From assembly GCA_956465555.1 (NCBI GenBank), contig OY101119.1, forward strand, positions 558,001 to 622,000: 64,000 nucleotides of DNA, in the 5' to 3' direction. Made by a program: the position numbers and the translations under genes. This DNA comes from Nitzschia sp. pyKryTriq1. Its lineage: Eukaryota; Bacillariophyta; Bacillariophyceae; Bacillariales; Bacillariaceae. The notes under the pieces are model-generated. The model ran no database searches, was not told where the DNA came from, and saw nothing but the letters and a program-made list of their open reading frames with translations. Shown here piece after piece: positions 57,987 to 64,000 of the stretch. Each line of letters opens with the position of its first letter. The stretch's first letter is position 1.

Positions 57987-59942
57987 CGGTAATTGTAATG
58001 ATGTGGAGCTTACAGTATGATCATAAAGATGCATTTCTAAAAACGCCATAACACACAACACGCTACCGGTACAAACGCACAAACAAGTATCCATACCGTA
58101 GTCTACAGTACTTAGCACGCCGAATGGACGGCGGAGACAGCTGATGACCGATGACGTCAAGCGGTCGGGCGGGTCGGCGGCAATTTTCAGTCTGGGCCTT
58201 TCGCCGCACACCTTCCGTTACCGCGTGCCCTATCTACCGGTACGAGTACTGGTACTTGGACAGAGTACGGTAGTCTTCTCGTAGACAACTACCGGTACAG
58301 GTACGAGAACAGTTCAGTACAAGTACCACCAGTACCTGGAAACCAGGCAGCGAGCAGCGAGACGACTCTGCTACCAGTACCCAGACCGAGCCGTACATAC
58401 TTGTACGTACGCACCGCAGATCATGCCATGTGTGGAATGGAGATTACTTCGTCCTACTCTACACTCTCTTCTAGCTAGTCTACATACAATATCATTATTG
58501 GTATTGGTAGTCTTCGTACTCTAGAGTTATACAGTAGCATCTATCCAGCACCACCAGGAGTGGTGTGATGATGCTAGTAGTACAGCAGAGAGAAATAACA
58601 AGAAAATCGCCGAATCCGGAGGAGAAAAAGATGACCCAGACAAAAACAATAACTATCTAAAGGAAAGGAAGTACTAGTAGTAGAAGCCCCAGCAGAAGTA
58701 GGGGCGACAATCTTTTTGAGAGATCGAGTGGTGCTAACTTTGACTACTATTACATCTTCAGTCAAGCCGACCCAACTTATTTTCGCACAAGCTCTAGCAG
58801 ATCATGTAGTACTAGTACTAGTACTAGCAGTAGTACTAGAGGTAATGTACCTGGTAATGCTATCAGTTGCTGGCTGTTGATGGGTGCTGTGGAGCGACCC
58901 AGTCTAAGAAGAACAGCTAGTACTACCCGTACTAGCTAGCTAGCTAGTAGTAGTAGCTAGTACTCCTCACTCCTGGTGCTGTGACTGCTGACAGCATCAA
59001 ACCACCACCGGCCAGCCCCAACAATCTGCAGCTCTCTACAGGCTACTCATAGGCAACATCATCATCGCTCGCTGGGGTTGCAAGTGCAGAACCTCGTACA
59101 AGATGTTGGATGATCATCGTCATCAGAATTTTGCATCGACAAAAACATTGTTGACGTTGTTCTTACTCTTGTGGATGATGATTCTTCTTTTTATTCTTAT
59201 GCCCCCCGGGGAACCGAACATAATTTTGACGGAGCGGAGTTGCACCCCCGAGCGACGGAGTGGCAAGACGACACTCCATTTTCGCATTGCCCGAAATTGT
59301 TTTTGCTTGAAAACGAGGTCATCAGTCTCAAATTCGTATAGCATGACAGACGTGCGTTCACGATAATTATCGATAAGTGCGTAGTGATGGACGGACTCTT
59401 TTGTAGATAAAATTTTCAATTTGGCCTCGTCTTTGCTTTCCAACGCAAAATCCCTTAGAGAAGTATCGAGCATGGCAGGCCGATTTACACGAATACCAGT
59501 CTTTTAGGCATATTTGAAACTCCGGAGTATTTTGGAGGGCTCAACAAATTCTTGAACATTGAGTTCGACTCCAACAAATCCTGTCTGTTGAGGACAGGAA
59601 TACTATGTTCGTATCCGTAGATACGAAATGCTAGTTGACGCAGTGGACAATACGAGCAAAATTCAACTCCGAGCAATTATTTGTGCGGATCATACAAAAT
59701 AAGGCGTGAGAGAGAACCGAATGCTCTGCGTCAACTCCACCTTGCGTCTTCGGAATCGCAAAAACTTGCAAGCACACAAAAGAAAGCCTGCGCACTTTCA
59801 TGTGTAGACGCATGCATGAGCTTAACTTTCCCATAGAATATCGAATCGAGCAAGGCATCAGCCACAACATCAACAAGTTACAATAGACAACCACGCTCCC
59901 TTCCCACTAAATTCTCGAACCATTTCAGAACACAAAGACAGA
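57987..59942. other. Long intergenic stretch with simple repeats
   Basis: About 2 kb. It has TACCGGTA at 58065, 58235 and 58290, and CTAG/TAGTAC runs at 58800-58840 and 58918-58960. A minus-strand frame at 59123-59473 (116 codons) has plausible composition (I-D-N-Y-R-E-R-T-S-V-M-L-Y-E-F) but no known relative, and is followed by further short minus-strand frames to 59894. They may be decayed coding DNA, but evidence is weak. Confidence 0.4.
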
Positions 59943-60572
59943 ATGAAAAAGGAATATTGCTCCATGAGTATGGGACACTCAGTGGGTATTTCCTCCAACG
60001 CGGGAGACTTGTCCCCGCATAGGAGCACGCTGGAAACCAAGGAAGACAATTGGACCATGGAACACGGAGCTCGGGACGAATTCTTCCTAGGGGAATCGGA
60101 CACTATCACCATATCTCGTCAATCGCTTTGCTGTCAACATCAGCAAGATATTTCGTCATGTTCTTCCAGCTCGATTGCCATGCCTCGTTTTCAGGATGAC
60201 GTCGAACCCACCGTCATGCTTCAGAATGCTGACATACGCTTTCGATGCGTGTCTAACGATTCGATATCATCACCCGATTTCGAAAACAACACTGAACATA
60301 ACGCTTTCATTGCGCCCATGCCTCGTAAAGTTTCGTTGGAGACGGTTCAAGCGGGCGCTTATCTACAAGAGGATCGCGTATCACAAGCATCAAGGCAAAA
60401 GAGACGGCGGAACCCTAGTCTCACAGAAGATGCTTTTCATGAGGGCCCTGCTATGGATGAAGATCACGGTTTGTGTGTAGACAAGCCTAGAAAGCGACGG
60501 AGGCTTCATGAACGCAAGGGAGCTATGGATTCTTCTGATTTTGCTCTTATTCTCGGACAACTAGGCATGTAG
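59943..60572 (+). CDS. Ser-rich protein with nuclear-localisation-like basic patches
   Basis: A 209-residue protein, possibly complete, from an ATG at 59943. The first half is Ser/Cys-rich without a fold, the second has two basic patches, R-Q-K-R-R-R-N and D-K-P-R-K-R-R-R-L-H-E-R-K, that look like nuclear signals. It ends D-F-A-L-I-L-G-Q-L-G-M. No domain recognised. It may be a small nuclear regulator. It is the only frame in this stretch with clear protein character. Confidence 0.55.
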   Translation: MKKEYCSMSMGHSVGISSNAGDLSPHRSTLETKEDNWTMEHGARDEFFLGESDTITISRQSLCCQHQQDISSCSSSSIAMPRFQDDVEPTVMLQNADIRFRCVSNDSISSPDFENNTEHNAFIAPMPRKVSLETVQAGAYLQEDRVSQASRQKRRRNPSLTEDAFHEGPAMDEDHGLCVDKPRKRRRLHERKGAMDSSDFALILGQLGM

Positions 60573-61006
60573 AAAGTTAGTGCAGCAGCCCGATTCCAGT
60601 TGGCAAACACAGCAGGACACACCAGCACTTTCCTCGCGATTGAGGAAACCTGGGTGACAACCATTGTCTACATCGCTATCTATTTGGCATGGGGAGACGT
60701 CATATCGTTCGTTTGTACAAAAGGAACGCATGGAGTCATTTTGTAAACTAGCTAAAGCAGCAGCACTGATTAGGTGTCAGTTTCTACCGCATGAATTGGA
60801 TTGGAGTTTAGGCATTATTACCGGTAGAATACAGTTCTTGCAGATGGAATACCAGACAAGATTATGTGCCGATAGAACGGCAGGTACAAGTACGTTTGTG
60901 CGTTGTTTCGTGCAGTACAATGTACTGGTGCGGGTACGGTAATGTGCCACGGAGATCCCTCGTTTTTTCACGCCACATAGATGCTACATCTAATTTCTCT
61001 AAAAAG
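60573..61006. other. Convergent intergenic region
   Basis: A TACCGGTA at 60819 is the only feature noted; no gene. Confidence 0.5.
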
Positions 61007-62536
61007 CTAAATCATCTCCTTAGGATCATCACAGGTCAACACCTTATGGACTGATGCTGAGAGAAGAGATTGTGAACTCTGAGTACCAAAGCAGCTGCTT
61101 AGCAGGCTAGGATTCGTGCTCTCGTCGCCTTCTTGGTACGCTTGCCACAGTGACTGGAGGGTCGGGTAGTGCTGTACCAAGTTACGCGCTCGTTGTTCCG
61201 ATATCTTGGGCACCATTTGCAACTGACGCAACCAAGTATCTTGGGCTTTGGAAAAAGGATCGTCTCCTAGACCAACGGCTGGTTTGATCTTGCGGACGCA
61301 TTCCAATTCCGTTGCATGGTTAGTGTACGGGGCTTCTGCTAGCCCTCGAGTGAGCTTGTGGACGTTGGCTTGGATTTCTTCATTGGAGGTACACTTTATG
61401 CAGTCAACTTGAAACTGGACAAGAAGCCATTGCAACGAGTCCTGCAGCTCGTAGTCACTCGGCAAGGAGGGGCCAGAGTTACCCTTCTTTCGTTGGCGGT
61501 TCATCCATTCCCGATCGAGTTCTTCGGCCACCTTATCGAGCATGAGGATGACTCGAGGTGCTTTCGTCGTCGACCATGCACTTTTCCATCGACTTTTCAA
61601 TGAATTGAGCCAGCTTCCAAGGTTTGGATAGTCATCATCCAAATCACGCACAGAGCGTTCAATCAGAGGGATGTAGTCGGCATAGTTCATAATGACAAGT
61701 AGGTAGGAAAGGTGTTCGAACTGGTCCTTCTTTCCTTCGGCTAAACACTTCCAAGCATCTTCGGCCCCGCCTTCTAGATATTCTTTTCGAACCCATTGAA
61801 TGGTTTTCGTGTTAGTCAATGGACCTGGAAATTCTTTGATAGTAAAGTCTTCTTCCAGGGCGGCAACGATTCCGAATTCGTTGTTTCGGTGCAGGGACGG
61901 ATCGACCAGGAGAAGGATTTCATTGCTGGAGAATTTACCCGAGGCCTGCTGGTTTTCATCCCTTTCGCGCAGTTTGATTTGCTTCTCGATTTCCTTTTGC
62001 CGGGTTCGCTCCACTTTCTCGCGTTCTTTCCGTTGTTCCCGAGCTAGTTTTTCCAACTGCTTTCGGCGATCAGTCTCACGCTTCTTGTGGGCCCGCTCTT
62101 GCTCTCGGCGCTCCCGGGACTCCTCCTTCGTCTCCTCCAAAGTGAAAGAAGAAGCCCTAGAAGAAGATACCTTAACGGTGGAATGGGATCGTTTTCTTGA
62201 CGCGAGTCTCTGGGAGATGTCCATGGCCATCAAAGTAGAGGCGACAGGGCGGGACGTGGCAAAAGTTGGCTTGGATCGCTTCAACAAATCATCGTCGTCA
62301 TCTGACGAATCATCTGACGACAAGTCCTTCATCAGTCTCGAGTAGGCAGCATGTGTCGATGTTCTGTTTCTAGCTTCCATCTCGGCGTCAGAAGATTGTG
62401 AGCTCGCCAGTGACTTTGGTGATGGCACTTTTTGAGGCGACATAATTTCAAGTGAACCCTGCGAATCATCGTCGTTTTCATCGCTGTCGACCGAGTAGCA
62501 TTTACGTGCCAACTTCGGGGGAGCCTTGTCTGCCAT
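61007..62536 (-). CDS. EME1: Crossover-junction endonuclease EME1-type subunit
   Basis: A 509-residue protein from the ATG at 62536 (the longer frame starts with GTG). The first 120 residues are acidic, with serine clusters. A long Arg/Glu/Lys coiled coil follows (residues ~145-205), as in EME1/MMS4. Then comes an ERCC4-like nuclease fold without the catalytic E-R-K-x-x-x-D, with I-L-L-L-V-D-P and V-R-K-E-Y. The C-terminal helix-hairpin-helix pair is marked by M-V-P-K-I-S-E-Q-R-A-R-N-L-V-Q-H-Y-P. EME1 is the non-catalytic partner of MUS81, which cuts branched recombination and stalled-fork intermediates. The name is given from architecture and this HhH segment, so confidence is moderate. Confidence 0.75.
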   Translation of the reverse strand: MADKAPPKLARKCYSVDSDENDDDSQGSLEIMSPQKVPSPKSLASSQSSDAEMEARNRTSTHAAYSRLMKDLSSDDSSDDDDDLLKRSKPTFATSRPVASTLMAMDISQRLASRKRSHSTVKVSSSRASSFTLEETKEESRERREQERAHKKRETDRRKQLEKLAREQRKEREKVERTRQKEIEKQIKLRERDENQQASGKFSSNEILLLVDPSLHRNNEFGIVAALEEDFTIKEFPGPLTNTKTIQWVRKEYLEGGAEDAWKCLAEGKKDQFEHLSYLLVIMNYADYIPLIERSVRDLDDDYPNLGSWLNSLKSRWKSAWSTTKAPRVILMLDKVAEELDREWMNRQRKKGNSGPSLPSDYELQDSLQWLLVQFQVDCIKCTSNEEIQANVHKLTRGLAEAPYTNHATELECVRKIKPAVGLGDDPFSKAQDTWLRQLQMVPKISEQRARNLVQHYPTLQSLWQAYQEGDESTNPSLLSSCFGTQSSQSLLSASVHKVLTCDDPKEMI

Positions 62537-64000
62537 AGCAGTGGCAAGGTTTCTCGAGGGGATGGGTAAGGTGCGAGAAGACTGTTGGAGTGACTGGTGC
62601 ACTGCTGTACAAATATTCCCTTGCTTTTGATAAAGTACTCGTACTATGTATTAATACTGTGTGCTGTGTAAGGCAGGGATCAATGTTGAATGTTGTATGG
62701 TGTACTGTGTGGGTACCGGTATGTCATGTGTCATTGTCGAGAACTCGCAACTCGCAAAAACCTCTTCTAAAACGAAGACGGTTGCTCGTTGCTCGTTGCT
62801 CGTTCCGCACGCGTTGCGAGTTGCACCGGGCGGGGGACTGTTCTCTCTACTAATGGGGGTAATCAATCTGTCGTGTGTTTTTCATAGCGAATCACATAAC
62901 CCCTTTGTGATACTTGCGTCTACTACCTACTACTGTACCTACTACTGGACACTGACTGCGCCATCACCCCCACGCACAGCCCACAGGTGTAAAAATGCCG
63001 CCGACCCAGCATGGCACAGGTGCTGGTGGTACCCGGTAGCTCTATCCGCTCGAGACAGACTAATCACTCTACCGGTACATACTACTGGTTGTACCTAGCT
63101 ACGGAGACGACCTCTAATATCGATATTTCCTGCTAGTAGTATGAAGACAAGAAGTTGTTCTAGACGCACATGCATGGGACAAATGACAGGAAAGATCGCA
63201 TGATGGAAGGACGGGACTGTTCTCGGCACCTCCAAAGCGATATTGCGATGGCATCTCGAGCGTCGCGAGCGAGCCGCCAAGAACCAATCTTGCCTGCAAT
63301 CTTGTTGATCTTGCTTGATTGGGAGCTTTTGGCGGCATCAGCGCAACAACTACTCGTACTGAAACACTGCGAAGAGAAGTGGAGATGACGATGTCAGACG
63401 CTTTTATTATGGTGTCCCGTATGGTACGAGTATAAGATTTATTGGATTTAACGTTTCTGGATTGCCGGTGTCTGTTGACTTCTGAACGGAAACTTTTCGC
63501 GGCATGGTCCATGGATTTTGCATAAGCCTTCAGAAGCCCTAGGGCAATAACAATGTGCCAAAATAGTCCATTACTTAGGCGTTCGCGTCGTGGCTTGCGA
63601 CGTTTCTTTAGTTTTATGCGTTCTGTGTGTAAAGTTCGACGTCTTCAGACCCACGATCAACGAGGCTATTCCAAGATCATCGTGGTGCGTGGATGAAGTC
63701 TGTGGAACGAGGCCGCGGGTCTTGGGCGAAATGACTTGCAAATTTCGCGGCAATTAATATATGTATTGAATATTTATAGTTTGCCCGCGGAATAACATTC
63801 TTTTCCCAACGATCGATGACGCCCAAACTCGCACAAAAATTTCGAAAACCATCTCAATGATCAACGAAAACGTATGCACCAAAACATTGCACACTCAACC
63901 ATGAAACCGTCAAAAACCGAAACGAAACCTACGAATACCACGATAAGTTTCCACGGAAATATGCTCCTTCACAGCCACGAAGGAGAAAGTAGGAGCTCCA
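62537..64000. other. Right-end intergenic stretch, no gene seen
   Basis: Only chance frames of up to 145 codons, with random composition. It includes TACCGGTA at 62714 and 63070. The last 250 bp are AT-rich without a frame; a gene may begin beyond the window. Confidence 0.5.

Noticed and set aside
62661-63098. 145-codon plus-strand frame
   Set aside because: Composition is random, it has no homologue recalled and overlaps other short frames in AT/GTAC-rich intergenic DNA.
1-64000. tRNA genes, CRISPR arrays, bacterial operons
   Set aside because: No B-box plus cloverleaf, no spaced identical repeats, and no bacterial gene organisation were found by eye.

Overview
The window looks like nuclear DNA of a diatom, most likely a pennate one. 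Genes are compact, on both strands, and intron-poor: only five of the called genes are split, by seven short introns of about 80-160 bp with GT..AG ends. There are no bacterial operons. Several proteins begin with a signal peptide followed by an F-containing cleavage motif (G-F-A-F-P, Q-A-F-Q, S-A-F-T, T-A-F-V), the bipartite plastid address of algae with secondary plastids. Two 5S rRNA genes sit singly between protein genes. Species was not determined.

Layout. 0-7 kb: end of an ankyrin-type protein, a PC-esterase-like protein, a two-helix membrane protein with a SLATT-like segment, a protein disulfide isomerase that reads through an in-frame TGA at the first active-site cysteine (probable selenoprotein), then a region with a heat-shock-element-like site and a four-helix membrane protein. 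7-17 kb: an LRRC40-like LRR protein, a tandem pair of secreted cysteine-rich protein genes (a ~2.1 kb unit repeated about 4 kb apart), and between them a plastid protein and a repeat-rich stretch with a foldback element. 17-31 kb: EMC5, a 2OG-Fe(II) oxygenase with an N-terminal acylation signal, a diatom-family protein, an SLC38-type amino acid transporter, a GPI-type cysteine-rich surface protein and a YEATS-like/amidoligase fusion. 31-46 kb: a Golgi-type two-domain glycosyltransferase, two identical 5S rRNA genes in opposite orientation, each beside a copy of the same helical-repeat gene (one broken, one intact), a cyclic phosphodiesterase, an EF-hand/GDT1 cation transporter, a plastid phosphate translocator, a NifU-like protein without its cysteines, and an E2 enzyme. 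46-64 kb: nucleoside hydrolase, plastid IscA/SufA, tail-anchored class 1A dihydroorotate dehydrogenase, the DP partner of E2F, a 14-3-3 protein, a plastid-type Nudix hydrolase and the EME1 subunit of the MUS81 nuclease.

The genes are mostly unrelated housekeeping functions, as expected for a eukaryotic chromosome arm. Themes: ER/secretory pathway (PDI, EMC5, glycosyltransferase, PC-esterase, GDT1), plastid Fe-S and carbon export (IscA, NifU-like, phosphate translocator), nucleotide metabolism (nucleoside hydrolase, DHODH, Nudix), and cell cycle/DNA repair (DP, EME1). No single new defence or mobile system is evident. The most unusual points are the Sec-type PDI, the YEATS-amidoligase fusion, the inverted 5S/repeat-gene duplication, the EF-hand/GDT1 fusion and a strong excess of the palindrome TACCGGTA outside coding sequence.
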